Below, piece after piece: positions 44,451-53,176 of a stretch of 64,000 nt of DNA (position 1 is the stretch's first letter; each line of letters begins with the position of its first letter). Source of the DNA: an uncultured Lachnospiraceae bacterium (GTDB taxonomy: Bacteria > Bacillota > Clostridia > Lachnospirales > Lachnospiraceae); the NCBI GenBank assembly GCA_910587305.1, contig CAJUKV010000009.1, positions 1-64,000 of the forward strand, read 5' to 3'. The notes beneath the pieces are model-generated. The model had not been told where the DNA came from. It did not search any database and saw only the letters and a list, made by a program, of their open reading frames with translations. Made by a program: the position numbers and the translations under genes.

Positions 44451-45398
44451 CTAGAATAAAGCATTTTCTTCGTCAACCTTACGCACAATTGCATTAGCGG
44501 CAAGCACCAGAATAAAGCCAAGAACAGACTGCAGAAATCCCGCTGCGGAAGATCTTCCGATATCGTTTAATTGCGTCAGCCCCTTGTAAACAAACACGTC
44601 AATCGTGTCGGTTACGGAGGAAATCATGCCGGAGCGCATGGGAACCTGATAGAACAAACCAAAGTCCGAATAAAACATACGACCCAGATTCAGTAATGTC
44701 ATGGTGATGATAGTTCCCCTGAGTCCCGGAAGCGTTACGTGCCACACCTGCTTCCATTTACTGGCTCCATCCACCGTAGCCGCCTCATAAAGGGAAGAAT
44801 CAATACCGATTACCGTTGCATAATACAGGATACTGGTATAGCCAAAGCCTTTCCAAAGATTCACAATCGTAAGTATCACCGGCCAGTATTTCGTGGTGGT
44901 ATACCAGCTGATGGGTTTCCCGCCCAGAGATTCAATTATCTTATTCAGATAACCGTTTTCCTGGCTTAAAAAGCCAAATACAATATAGGAAACCACTACC
45001 ATGGAAATCAGATAAGGAATCAAAATAACCGTCTGATAAACTTTCTTATTCATGGTTCCCCTAAGGAAATTCAGCATAATGGCAATCGTCACCGCCACAA
45101 TTGTACCCAGCAGAATGAATACAAAATTATATCCGATGGTATTTCGTATAATGTTAAACGCATCGTTCGTCTTAAAAAGGTAAGTAAAATTACTAAGCCC
45201 CGCCCAGTCGCTTCCCCATATGCCCTTGCTGTAATCAAACCGCTTAAAAGCAATGACCAGACCGGCCATAGGAATATAATTATTTATGATCAGATATATC
45301 AGCCCCGGCAGCATCATCGAAAACAGCGCCAGCGTCATTCTTGCATTTCTGGCCGCGCTTTTCTTTTTTGCCACCGCCGCCTTTGCTTTATTTGCCAT
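44451..45398 (-). CDS. Carbohydrate ABC permease, LplB/YteP type
   Basis: A 315-residue permease. The first helix is after a Lys/Ala-rich start; MLPGLIYLIINNYIPMAGLVIAFK is the LplB-type leader. EAATVDGASKWKQVWHVTLPGLRG is the EAA loop for the ATPase. Eleven bases separate it from the next permease gene. A GGAGG site precedes the ATG. Confidence 0.93.
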   Translation of the reverse strand: MANKAKAAVAKKKSAARNARMTLALFSMMLPGLIYLIINNYIPMAGLVIAFKRFDYSKGIWGSDWAGLSNFTYLFKTNDAFNIIRNTIGYNFVFILLGTIVAVTIAIMLNFLRGTMNKKVYQTVILIPYLISMVVVSYIVFGFLSQENGYLNKIIESLGGKPISWYTTTKYWPVILTIVNLWKGFGYTSILYYATVIGIDSSLYEAATVDGASKWKQVWHVTLPGLRGTIITMTLLNLGRMFYSDFGLFYQVPMRSGMISSVTDTIDVFVYKGLTQLNDIGRSSAAGFLQSVLGFILVLAANAIVRKVDEENALF

Positions 45399-45506
45399 AA
45401 AAATCCTCCATTCTTAAAAATTGCCGCTGCCCGGGACAGGAATCAGGCGGACACTATGCCTTAAGACCTTTGCCTTAAGCAGCGGCTTTGTTTTATTTTT
45501 TTCTAT

Positions 45507-47015
45507 TTACTGTGCGCTGAGGAACTCGTCCAGCTGCTTTTGCTTTTCCGCAATAATCTCATTGATTCCGGCCGCCTCTAACTCGCTCTTTGCCTGGGCA
45601 ATTGTGCTTTCAACCTCCACTGCCCCGGACATTAAAGGCTGATAATACTTATCCATTACGCTTAAGCATGCCGCATACTGATCGGTAACCGGCGTGGTAT
45701 CAAAGGCAAAACCAAAAGCTTTGGTCTTTAAAGTTTCTTTATTAAATGCAATCAAATCCTCAAAGAAGGCAGGTCCGTTAATATCCAAAGGATAGGTGTT
45801 TCCTGAATAGGGAACGATCCAGTATCCTTCCGCCATACCATATCCGCAATCCGCCGCTGTTTTCCCTTCCGGGAAGGAAATCGTACCATCATCGTTTACC
45901 ACATAGTGCGTTCCCTCAATACCGTCCGCAAGCAGCGTACAAATCTCTTTATCGGTATAAAGAACTTCCATAGCTTTCCATGCGGTATCCTTGCGGGATG
46001 AGTTCTGATTAATCCCATAGCACAGCGCCTGATAGGAGTTTGACTGTGCCCACTTGTCAACGACAACGGTACGGATACATCCGGCAGCCGCATTTACGCC
46101 ATAATTATCAAATACGGAAATCGCCTGTTTGTTCAGAATCATTGTCTGCCAGGGAGTGGTGTTGCTTAAAATATCAGGCATAATCAGTCCGTTATTGTAC
46201 CAGGTCTCAGCCCATGTGCAGAATTCCGTAAAATCATCGGTATCCAGAACGTTTTTCACCGTGGTGTCCTGTCCACAATCCTCTAAGACGCCTACCCATC
46301 TCTCATCTCCGAGGCCATCCCATGACCACTGTCCAATCAAAGTCGTTCCTCCCTGGGGAACCAACGCATAGCGTTCCGGATATTTCTCGTGAGCCGCGTA
46401 AAGGAAATCGCTGACCTCCTGCATCGAAAGCTTTTGTCCGTCCTCAATTCCCAGCTCCGCCGCCACTTCCGCGTCAATATTTAAGCCAAAATAGTTACCG
46501 AAGTTTCTTAAATTAGGTACTGCATAAATTTTCCCGTCAATGGTAGTTCCTTTCATTTCCTCCGCAGACCACACAGCCTTAAATTCCTCGGATGCATTGG
46601 CATAATAGTCTGTCAGGTCGGTTAACTGCCCGTTTTTCACAAAGGTGGTAAGAGGTGTTCCAAAGACGGCAATCACATCCGCCTCGTCCCCTGTAAAGAG
46701 CAGGTTGGACTGTTGCTGCCAGTTGCCTGTTGAGATAAAGTTTATATTAAAATGCAGGCCATACTTTTCTTCCGCAATCTTATTAATCTCCGCCTCCACC
46801 ATATCCGCATCGGGAAGGTCATATACGGTGGGAAGATGAAGCGCTACCTCCTCTGCCTCTCCGCTGCCTGCCGTTCCTCCTTCCTGACTGCCGCTTTCCT
46901 GTGCCGTATCCCCTTTTGATACATTGCCGCCTGCCGAATCCTTTCCGCCGCAGGCCGCAAGGGAAATTACCATAGCCGCCGCGCCTAAAAGCGCGATCAT
47001 TTTTTTCATTTTCAT
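45507..47015 (-). CDS. Extracellular sugar-binding lipoprotein, LplA-type
   Basis: A 502-residue lipoprotein: signal MKMKKMIALLGAAAMVISL, lipobox LAAC. DUF3502-type binding-protein features (KYGLHFNINFIS, DNYGVNAAAG, GYWIVPYSGN) match LplA, used for pectin- or rhamnogalacturonan-type oligosaccharides in Bacilli. GGAGGG lies seven bases before the ATG at 47015. First gene of the LplABC unit. Upstream, pairs of TTTTTGTGA direct repeats may bind the YesN-like regulator. Confidence 0.92.
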   Translation of the reverse strand: MKMKKMIALLGAAAMVISLAACGGKDSAGGNVSKGDTAQESGSQEGGTAGSGEAEEVALHLPTVYDLPDADMVEAEINKIAEEKYGLHFNINFISTGNWQQQSNLLFTGDEADVIAVFGTPLTTFVKNGQLTDLTDYYANASEEFKAVWSAEEMKGTTIDGKIYAVPNLRNFGNYFGLNIDAEVAAELGIEDGQKLSMQEVSDFLYAAHEKYPERYALVPQGGTTLIGQWSWDGLGDERWVGVLEDCGQDTTVKNVLDTDDFTEFCTWAETWYNNGLIMPDILSNTTPWQTMILNKQAISVFDNYGVNAAAGCIRTVVVDKWAQSNSYQALCYGINQNSSRKDTAWKAMEVLYTDKEICTLLADGIEGTHYVVNDDGTISFPEGKTAADCGYGMAEGYWIVPYSGNTYPLDINGPAFFEDLIAFNKETLKTKAFGFAFDTTPVTDQYAACLSVMDKYYQPLMSGAVEVESTIAQAKSELEAAGINEIIAEKQKQLDEFLSAQ

Positions 47016-47098
47016 AAGGAATCCCTCCATTTTTATTTTGGTAAATCGTCTTGATTGTTAAGTCTTATTTTATCTGCATACAACGGATTCATCTGTAA

Positions 47099-47201
47099 TT
47101 TTCGTGTTTCAAATTGTTCTTTTTGTGATGTAAGTCCGGCGTTTCCTCTATGCAATCCGAATCATTTGATATTTTTGTGATTCGATTTTTTGTTTTTGTG
47201 A
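47099..47201 (-). promoter_or_regulatory. Two pairs of direct repeats upstream of lplA (candidate YesN sites)
   Basis: TTTTCGTGT at 47099, TTTTTGTGA at 47120, 47172 and 47193 (plus strand). Each pair is spaced 21 bases, two helical turns, as is typical of AraC-family dimers. On the minus strand a TAAAAT -10-like box lies downstream at about 47070. A similar pair precedes the GH78 gene (49582..49612). Confidence 0.5.
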
Positions 47202-47220
47202 CATTTAAATTTTACCGGTA

Positions 47221-47461
47221 ATCGAGCAGGAAAGATTTTTCTCCCTGCAGCAAAGCTGCGGGGAATCAGACCCGGAGAGATTGAAAGAGGCTGGCCCGCA
47301 TTGCAAGTCAGCCTGTACTCTTTCTCTCTTCCTGACACGCCGCTTTGCGGCGCAAACTCTACATCAATCTTTTCAAAAGAATCGCCCAAGGCGATTCTTC
47401 GCGAGATGACTTAGATTTTCTAAGGCGGCGTCTTCTGCCGCCTTAGAAAATCTTCATCTCG
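47221..47461. repeat. Composite repeat block: family B start and family A element
   Basis: ATCGAGCAGGAAAGATTTTT at 47221 matches family B. Bases 47378..47461 are a family A element: second stem AAGAATCGCC/GGCGATTCTT (47377..47399); outer arms CGAGATGA (47402..47409) and TCATCTCG (47454..47461) around a perfect 16-base stem beginning GATTTTCTAAGGCGGC (47414..47429). The GH78 stop codon lies in the outer arm. GCCGC/GCGGC hairpin at 47338..47352. Confidence 0.8.
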
Positions 47462-49427
47462 TTTTTACCACCGTCTCTTTTCCCGCCGGAAGCCTATGGG
47501 CTTTTCCATTCACCCACAACGTTCCGCCGGAAATATCTGTCCATACCCTGATTTCTTTTTCATTGGCAATAACCTCCACCTCTCCTCCCGGAACAGGGAC
47601 CTTTCCGCTAAACGACTTCAAGTCCCCCAAATCAGGGCGCACGTCAAAGGTCTCATATGCCACCCTCGTATTTTGCACGCCCAGACGAAATGCCCCAAGC
47701 AGGTAAATGGGACTTGCGCTCCATGCATGGCACAGGGATTTCTCATAAGGATTTCCATACATGGCATAATGCTCCGTCCCCGTCATATCAGGATCGTATT
47801 CCTCATACAGTGTGGTAGCCCCTGTTTCTAGCATGCTTCCGTAATACTGCCGAATGGATTCCTCCAAAAGGGTTCCGTTGCCCTCCAGACAATGAACCTG
47901 ATTTTCATAGAACTTAAAGTAAGGCGTTGTGATCTGTCTTACTTCCTCATTCAAAATAACCTTTTCATATATATCCTTTTTTTGTTTCTTACTGCAGGGC
48001 AAAAACAGATAAGCCAGAATGTTGCTGTGGCGGGTTACGCTGCGCCTGCCGGACTCATAGCTGTCAATAAAAACTTCTTTTTCTTTATCATAAAACTTTT
48101 CCATTATCAGTTTGTACAGCCTTTGCGCTTTTTGCAAGTACTCTTCCCCAATAGAAAGGCTCTGCGCTGCTTTCAGCAATTCTCCATAGCATTCCAAAGC
48201 CTTTGCATACAAAATCTGTTCTCCGCACAATGCCCCTTCTTTATCCATGGGAGCCCAGTCAATAAAGATCCAGTCCCCCGGCTTCTCTCTCATAAATCCG
48301 TCGCTGCTTTCCCTGCCCTCGCAAAAGGCCACTACCTCCTTCATCTGAGGCAGTATCTGACGGACGAATTTTCGGTCGCCATAAGTCTGATAATATTCCT
48401 TTACACCTATCATCCAGAAAAAGGTGTAATCCATAATTGTGTTAATATGACGCTTAAAGGGTGCCTTCCCTCCCAGCGCAGTCAGCGTACGCTTTTCAAT
48501 CTCCTGGTCCAAAAACAAATACCGGTTCACAAACAGACTCTGGTAGGCGTCCGCGGACCATACCCATCTGTCCCTCTTGATCCCATCCAGAAAAAATTCA
48601 CGGCTATTTAAATGAAAAGTGTATGCCGCTGCATCCCACACCCGGTTTATCAGCTCGTCCTCGCACTGAAAGCTTCCTCTATATGCCAACGGAAGATACT
48701 CGTATTTTGCCTCTGCCTCCGCTTTCTCGTCGCTCACGTAAACATACCGGAACGCGCAGGGCGGATAAGACAGCTCTCCCTCCTTTGGCTCCTGCACAAA
48801 GTGAATCACACTCCACTCATCGTCCAAAGCTTCCTCCCTGGATTCACCAAAATTTACCCGCACTTTTTTATCTCCCAGATGATAAAGTCTTACCGCCGCA
48901 AAGGTCTCCTTCCCATAATCAAACAAGACTCCCTTTCCTGCCTTTTCCTTATTTATATAAGAAATCGGCCGATAGGAAAAGGGAAAAATCTCAGGCGTTT
49001 TTTCCCTGTCCACAAACAGATCGCTGACGCCTACCGGTTCAAAATGCATGGACAAATCGTCCGCCTCCCAGCTTTCGTCACTTTCAATAACGCCGTCCAC
49101 ATAAATAGATGGAAAAGTTTTCAGATTGGACACCCGAATCTGTATCGTTACCGTACCTGCCTCCAGCAAAATATCCGTCTTTCCTCCAAACTTTTTCACT
49201 TCCCACGGATTCGGCCCCGTCTGAACCGAAGTAGACACATGCCCGCAGGCGTGGATATGAAAGATTCCTCCCGGGGTTGTCACCTTTTTTTGAAAAATTA
49301 CCACCGGCTCCGGAGCATACATTTTCCACACCACCGGCTCCGGGCAGCCGTACTGCTGCCGTCTGTCATGCAATATCAGATTGTGATATGCCTCAAATTC
49401 TCCAAATTTCCAAATCCATTTTGCCAT
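47454..49427 (-). CDS. GH78-like alpha-L-rhamnosidase
   Basis: A 657-residue rhamnosidase-like enzyme, shorter than the first. An N-terminal jelly-roll is followed by an (alpha/alpha)6 barrel (FQCEDELINRVWDAAAYTFHLN to HAWSASPIYLLGAFRLG) and a C-terminal beta domain. At the site where canonical GH78 enzymes have the general-acid Glu (NERMGW in the first enzyme), this one reads GIKRDRWVWSAD, a subgroup variant. The start 49427 follows AAAGGACAG by eight bases. It heads the unit leading to LplABC. No signal peptide. Confidence 0.85.
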   Translation of the reverse strand: MAKWIWKFGEFEAYHNLILHDRRQQYGCPEPVVWKMYAPEPVVIFQKKVTTPGGIFHIHACGHVSTSVQTGPNPWEVKKFGGKTDILLEAGTVTIQIRVSNLKTFPSIYVDGVIESDESWEADDLSMHFEPVGVSDLFVDREKTPEIFPFSYRPISYINKEKAGKGVLFDYGKETFAAVRLYHLGDKKVRVNFGESREEALDDEWSVIHFVQEPKEGELSYPPCAFRYVYVSDEKAEAEAKYEYLPLAYRGSFQCEDELINRVWDAAAYTFHLNSREFFLDGIKRDRWVWSADAYQSLFVNRYLFLDQEIEKRTLTALGGKAPFKRHINTIMDYTFFWMIGVKEYYQTYGDRKFVRQILPQMKEVVAFCEGRESSDGFMREKPGDWIFIDWAPMDKEGALCGEQILYAKALECYGELLKAAQSLSIGEEYLQKAQRLYKLIMEKFYDKEKEVFIDSYESGRRSVTRHSNILAYLFLPCSKKQKKDIYEKVILNEEVRQITTPYFKFYENQVHCLEGNGTLLEESIRQYYGSMLETGATTLYEEYDPDMTGTEHYAMYGNPYEKSLCHAWSASPIYLLGAFRLGVQNTRVAYETFDVRPDLGDLKSFSGKVPVPGGEVEVIANEKEIRVWTDISGGTLWVNGKAHRLPAGKETVVKTR

Positions 49428-49581
49428 AATTTTCTGTCCTTTCATTTGTTATTACAATTGTTCGCCTCGCTAAACCGTTACCTGCCATCTTCCTGCGCCA
49501 TAATACCGCTCTTTCTTCTGATGCCGGATAGCTTAAAAGAATGACTTTAACTATATCATCTTAGGCCGGAAATAATCTATG

Positions 49582-49612
49582 ATTTTTGTGTGAAAGATTG
49601 GTGATTTTGTAA
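49582..49612 (-). promoter_or_regulatory. Direct repeat upstream of GH78 gene (candidate YesN site)
   Basis: ATTTTTGTG at 49582 and ATTTTGTAA at 49604 (plus strand) are spaced 22 bases and resemble the repeats before lplA. On the minus strand a TATAGT -10-like box follows at about 49550. Function by analogy only. Confidence 0.4.
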
Positions 49613-49746
49613 CTATAAATCCCAGAGGATGTCGCAAAACGGCAGATTCATGCAATATATAGCAGCCATACGCCAGAAGTTTGTCATATATTGTATAGAA
49701 GCCAAGTTTTGCAACAGCCCCGTGAGAACGCATAAAAGCTTAAAAC

Positions 49747-49836
49747 AATCCGGCCTCTTTTCCGAAGGCAAACATGGAACAGGCCGGATTCTGTCATACA
49801 AAAACAGCGGTAAATCTGTGATAGGTTTACCGCTGT
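49747..49836. repeat. Two perfect hairpins in the GH78-DUF4180 gap
   Basis: AATCCGGCCT/AGGCCGGATT (49747..49790) and ACAGCGGTAAA/TTTACCGCTGT (49804..49836). They could be terminators, but neither is followed by a clear T-run. The 467-base gap 49428..49894 holds no supported gene. Confidence 0.5.
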
Positions 49837-49894
49837 CCGTGTCACTATTATAGCGCCGGCTATTTTATGTGTAACTGGAATTTGCCCGATATTG

Positions 49895-50263
49895 TTATTG
49901 TGTTTCTATTAACTTCCGAATTGCTTCCTCTTTGGTTGACACAAAAAAGAAGTCGTTGCCATTATTGGACTCATAAATAAAGTCTTTTAACGGTTTGCTT
50001 GTATACTGTGAGTAATCCCCATAAATAGCAATTCTGACATGATAATTGATAAACTTTTGCAGTATTTCTCCTGCCATGCCGCTGCTAAGGATAAAAAATT
50101 CCTTACATACCGCCGTTTTATCGATTACTATATTTGTTGCGCCTGTTTCGTACTTAACAGTCATCGCCAAATCTAAAGCGGATTGTGTATCAACTATCAG
50201 CTTTTCTTCACTGGAAATAACTGCAATATCTGTTCCGTTAACTTTCAAGTGTTCTATTTTCAT
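49895..50263 (-). CDS. DUF4180 domain protein
   Basis: A 122-residue protein: MKIEHLKVNGTDIAVISSEEKL, then LDLAMTVKYETGATNIVIDKTAVCKEFF, SGMAGEILQKFINYHVRIAIYGDY and NDFFFVSTKEEAI. It covers the full DUF4180 family, of unknown function (predicted alpha/beta, STAS-like regulatory fold). The start is set by GGGAGG seven bases upstream, at the end of a family A leader; the open frame above is leader. Confidence 0.88.
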   Translation of the reverse strand: MKIEHLKVNGTDIAVISSEEKLIVDTQSALDLAMTVKYETGATNIVIDKTAVCKEFFILSSGMAGEILQKFINYHVRIAIYGDYSQYTSKPLKDFIYESNNGNDFFFVSTKEEAIRKLIETQ

Positions 50264-50470
50264 AATAATCCTCCCTACTTCCAATAGCCCACAAATTTGG
50301 GCATCAAGCACAAATCTGCCTGTGAAAAATTTATTTTTCACAGTAATCTCCCATGCCGCCTTTTGCGGCTCAAATAGATATGAAAAACGCTGACTTTTGC
50401 GTTTTTCCTGTGTGAAAATTTAATACTTCTTAGGTAGCGTCTTTTGCTGCCTTAGAAGTATTTTTCACAC
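50264..50470. repeat. Family A structured element, most complete copy
   Basis: From the DUF4180 ribosome site outwards: AAATTTGTGGGCTATTGG module; TGTGAAAAAT (50321..50330)/ATTTTTCACA (50333..50342); GCCGC/GCGGC (50355..50369); GAAAAACGC (50382..50390)/GCGTTTTTC (50399..50407); outer GTGTGAAAA (from 50410) with TTTTTCACAC (50461..50470) around TACTTCTTAGG/CCTTAGAAGTA. The stem sequences differ from other copies but pair. Confidence 0.8.
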
Positions 50471-50573
50471 TATCCTCCTAATCTCATTTGCAGTACAAAT
50501 TCCAGTTAAGGGGATATTCTACTTGCAAAACAATGGATTGTCAAGTGTCGCATGCCTGCCTGTTTTCCTGTCA

Positions 50574-50705
50574 GTAACTATCCAGGCTTCGGCTTCATAG
50601 TTACCGAATCCGGCCATTGGAAGTTCGCCTTCGGCGAAGAACCGGATTCTCTTGGCATAATTTACGCTTTCTCACGGTCTGCACAGTAAATGCGCAGACC
50701 TGGCT
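50574..50705. repeat. Consecutive hairpins in the 50471-50965 gap
   Basis: GTAACTAT (50574..50581)/ATAGTTAC (50597..50604), then AATCCGG (50607..50613)/CCGGATT (50642..50648) enclosing TTCGCC-TTC-GGCGAA, then GTCTGC/GCAGAC near 50677..50700. No gene is supported in this 495-base gap. Confidence 0.5.
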
Positions 50706-50965
50706 AAATAGTCACTCTGTCCCTGCGCAGGCCGTATGCGCCGCAGCATTATTACTATGCATTTTTAAGATGATTTTAAGCGGTTATATTCTCAGAAAAT
50801 ACTTATTTCACAAATAAATCTATCCCTTGAAATATAACGCCAACGGAAGGAATAAATACAGATAATATAAATATCATTTTGTTGGTAAACGTCGTGTATT
50901 AAAGATTCTTCTTTTTTAACTGGCTGCTCTTGAGGATTTTTTCAATTAAACATATTTATGTACAT

Positions 50966-52711
50966 TTATCCAAGCGTAAGTTTATTCTGCTTTAAATACC
51001 CGATAAACGCATCAATAATTTCTTTTTTTCTTACTACAATATCAGCCTCACAAAAATCATCATTCTGTTTTGCCATCATAACAAGCTCTGCGTTCCTAGT
51101 TCCCGCTTTATACTTTCCCTTATCGTTTGTAAAACCATTATAGTACTTTTTCTTATCGGAGAATCGATAGTCGGATGCACGAATATTAATACTCTTCTCC
51201 AGCAAAATTTTATTTCCCAATGACTCTAAACTGTTTTTATCCGTAAGGCTTCCTTCATTTTCCTGTCGCTTACGTGAAAATACATGCTCGATCTCCAAAG
51301 CAACATCTAAAGGAATAAGCTGTTGCTTTTCATCATGATATGCCCACCAGGCCAGCATTGACTTTGTTATAGGCCTGCCATTGGTAAAGACATAATTTTC
51401 TATCGCATTGCGAACCGCATCCGCATCAAACCGGTACTCTTCAAAATCTACGACTCTATCATTTACTATTTCAATCATCTCAGGATATGCCGGACTTCTA
51501 AGGGCATTAACTCCTGGGCGCATAAATGCATACATCCAAATAAACGCTGTAATCTTGTTTAAAAATTCATAAAATGCCTGTTCTTCCAGCAAATTATTTT
51601 CATCCTTGTATTGCATGAAATATACTGATACAAGATATGTCCACATTCCATTTGGCGCATAATTCAAAACTGCCAGCCTGCGAAGGATTTTATCTGAGAA
51701 AATCATATCATCCTGACTTAATACACTTTTCCAAAACTGCGCCAATGTTTCCAGATTGTTCAATGTTTCTTCTCTTTTTAAGATGGCATATTTGTCTTTC
51801 TCATAAAACTTACGCAGCGCTTCTGTTGTAGTAATCTTTATTCCCAGCTTTGCTCTCTCATAATACATATACCGTGTAAATAGTTCATCCATTGGAGAAC
51901 CTGACGGCGCATCAAAAATATCTTCACATATCACCTCCAGCTCCTTCCAACGTTTAATAAATTCTTCTTTTCTACCCTGATCAGAATAGAATTTATAAAA
52001 CTGCGCTTTAAAAATATCCGTATCCGAAAGAGGCTTTCCTCTATCATTCAATGTTGAGAAAATGCGTAATGCAGTATCCTGCGACTCCGCTTCTATCGGC
52101 AATAAAATACAATTATTTAAAATCCTCGTAGGCAAATATGCAAAATACGATGGATACTCTGAGAGGAACTCATTAATCTTTTCCTGGAAAAAACGATATG
52201 TCTTTGCATAGCGGCTCTTGTGCGACGAATCAACATTTCCGGTCTTTAATATAGACAAAAACTCTTCCTTGTCCTCATCTGTTGATACTTCGGAATTTAT
52301 TTTTAATTTGTTCTTATCCGGATTACCAAATTCATCCGTTTTCCATATACATTTCGCAATATCTTCACTTGTGCTAATTGCATTCGTATCTTTCATATTT
52401 CCAAACTTAGAAAAGAATGCTCTTAGCAATAACATAAGCGTAGTTAAACGCTGCTGCCCATCAATAATCTCCAACTTATTGCCATTGTTTTTAAACGTAA
52501 CAATAGGCCCAAGAAAGTACTCATCCTCATCACTTTTAAAACGACTGTAATCATTTTCAGGAAAAGCAAACGCAAAAATATCATCCCATAATGTTTGACA
52601 TTCCGCCTCTCCCCACGCATATGGTCTCTGATAATCCGGTATCAGAAAATCTGATCTTTTATTTGAAAACAACTCTTTTATTGTTTGCTGATCTATATTG
52701 AGCTTTGACAT
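50966..52711 (-). CDS. DUF262/DUF1524 protein, GmrSD-like
   Basis: A 581-residue protein. The N-terminal DUF262 domain has FLIPDYQRPYAWGEAECQTLW and the IDGQQRLTTLMLLL motif (ParB-like NTPase). The C-terminal DUF1524 domain has a HNH-like EIEHVFSRKRQ and NLLEKSIN-like region (LGNKILLEKSIN). In GmrSD these domains form a type IV restriction enzyme attacking modified DNA, so a defence role against phage is likely but not shown. A solitary gene with its own AAGGAGA site. Neighbours are decayed genes and repeats, as in an island. Confidence 0.85.
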   Translation of the reverse strand: MSKLNIDQQTIKELFSNKRSDFLIPDYQRPYAWGEAECQTLWDDIFAFAFPENDYSRFKSDEDEYFLGPIVTFKNNGNKLEIIDGQQRLTTLMLLLRAFFSKFGNMKDTNAISTSEDIAKCIWKTDEFGNPDKNKLKINSEVSTDEDKEEFLSILKTGNVDSSHKSRYAKTYRFFQEKINEFLSEYPSYFAYLPTRILNNCILLPIEAESQDTALRIFSTLNDRGKPLSDTDIFKAQFYKFYSDQGRKEEFIKRWKELEVICEDIFDAPSGSPMDELFTRYMYYERAKLGIKITTTEALRKFYEKDKYAILKREETLNNLETLAQFWKSVLSQDDMIFSDKILRRLAVLNYAPNGMWTYLVSVYFMQYKDENNLLEEQAFYEFLNKITAFIWMYAFMRPGVNALRSPAYPEMIEIVNDRVVDFEEYRFDADAVRNAIENYVFTNGRPITKSMLAWWAYHDEKQQLIPLDVALEIEHVFSRKRQENEGSLTDKNSLESLGNKILLEKSINIRASDYRFSDKKKYYNGFTNDKGKYKAGTRNAELVMMAKQNDDFCEADIVVRKKEIIDAFIGYLKQNKLTLG

Positions 52712-52759
52712 ATCTATCTTCTCCTTTACAACTATATCCTTATTTTACATATGCCTTTT

Positions 52760-53160
52760 CCACAATCAAAGGGTTCAAAAAGCCTGTTTCAAAATAAGTG
52801 GTTTTCTCCACCTGATTTCCATACAAGCAGACAAACTCCCTTCTCAACCCGCAAATTTGGGCCTTTAAGCGCAAATTTGCCTCACTCTTTCATTTTTCCA
52901 CACTGTGGTGGCGTTTGGGGTACTCCGGCGGTTCTGCCACCCCGGTGGCCATATATTTTACCCAAATGTATTTTTTATCGTTTGAAGAAATATTTTATCG
53001 CGTTTTATTGCTATGCAATTCATTGCATTGCACTTTGTCGTTATGTGTATCATTATCTTACACATCTTACTAAAATGCAACCGTTTCCTCCATACTGCTA
53101 TTCGGCACGAGCCACGCCATAAGAACCGCTCATGCTTCCCATGGAATAATGGTTAAGAGG
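52760..53160. pseudogene. Graveyard of rhamnosidase and rhamnulokinase fragments
   Basis: Minus-strand fragments of other genes lie in order. Near 52768..52825: GNQVEKTTYFETGFLNP, matching GH78 residues (HGNRAEKTTHFETGLLNP). 52835..52890: family A leader module. 52920..52985: LGKIYGHRGGRTAG, matching RhaB (LGKTYGYRDGRTAG). 53000..53090: a copy of the region upstream of rhaB. 53098..53160: NHYSMGS joined to SYGVARAE, matching GH78 C-terminal pieces with an internal deletion. A second rhaB-GH78 locus has decayed here. No frame is functional. Confidence 0.7.
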
Positions 53161-53176
53161 ATAATAAATTTGATTG

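Noticed and set aside
48612..49544. Long plus-strand open frame opposite the GH78 gene
   Set aside because: It is antisense to a strongly supported gene, has no ribosome site, and its composition follows the codon structure of the real gene.
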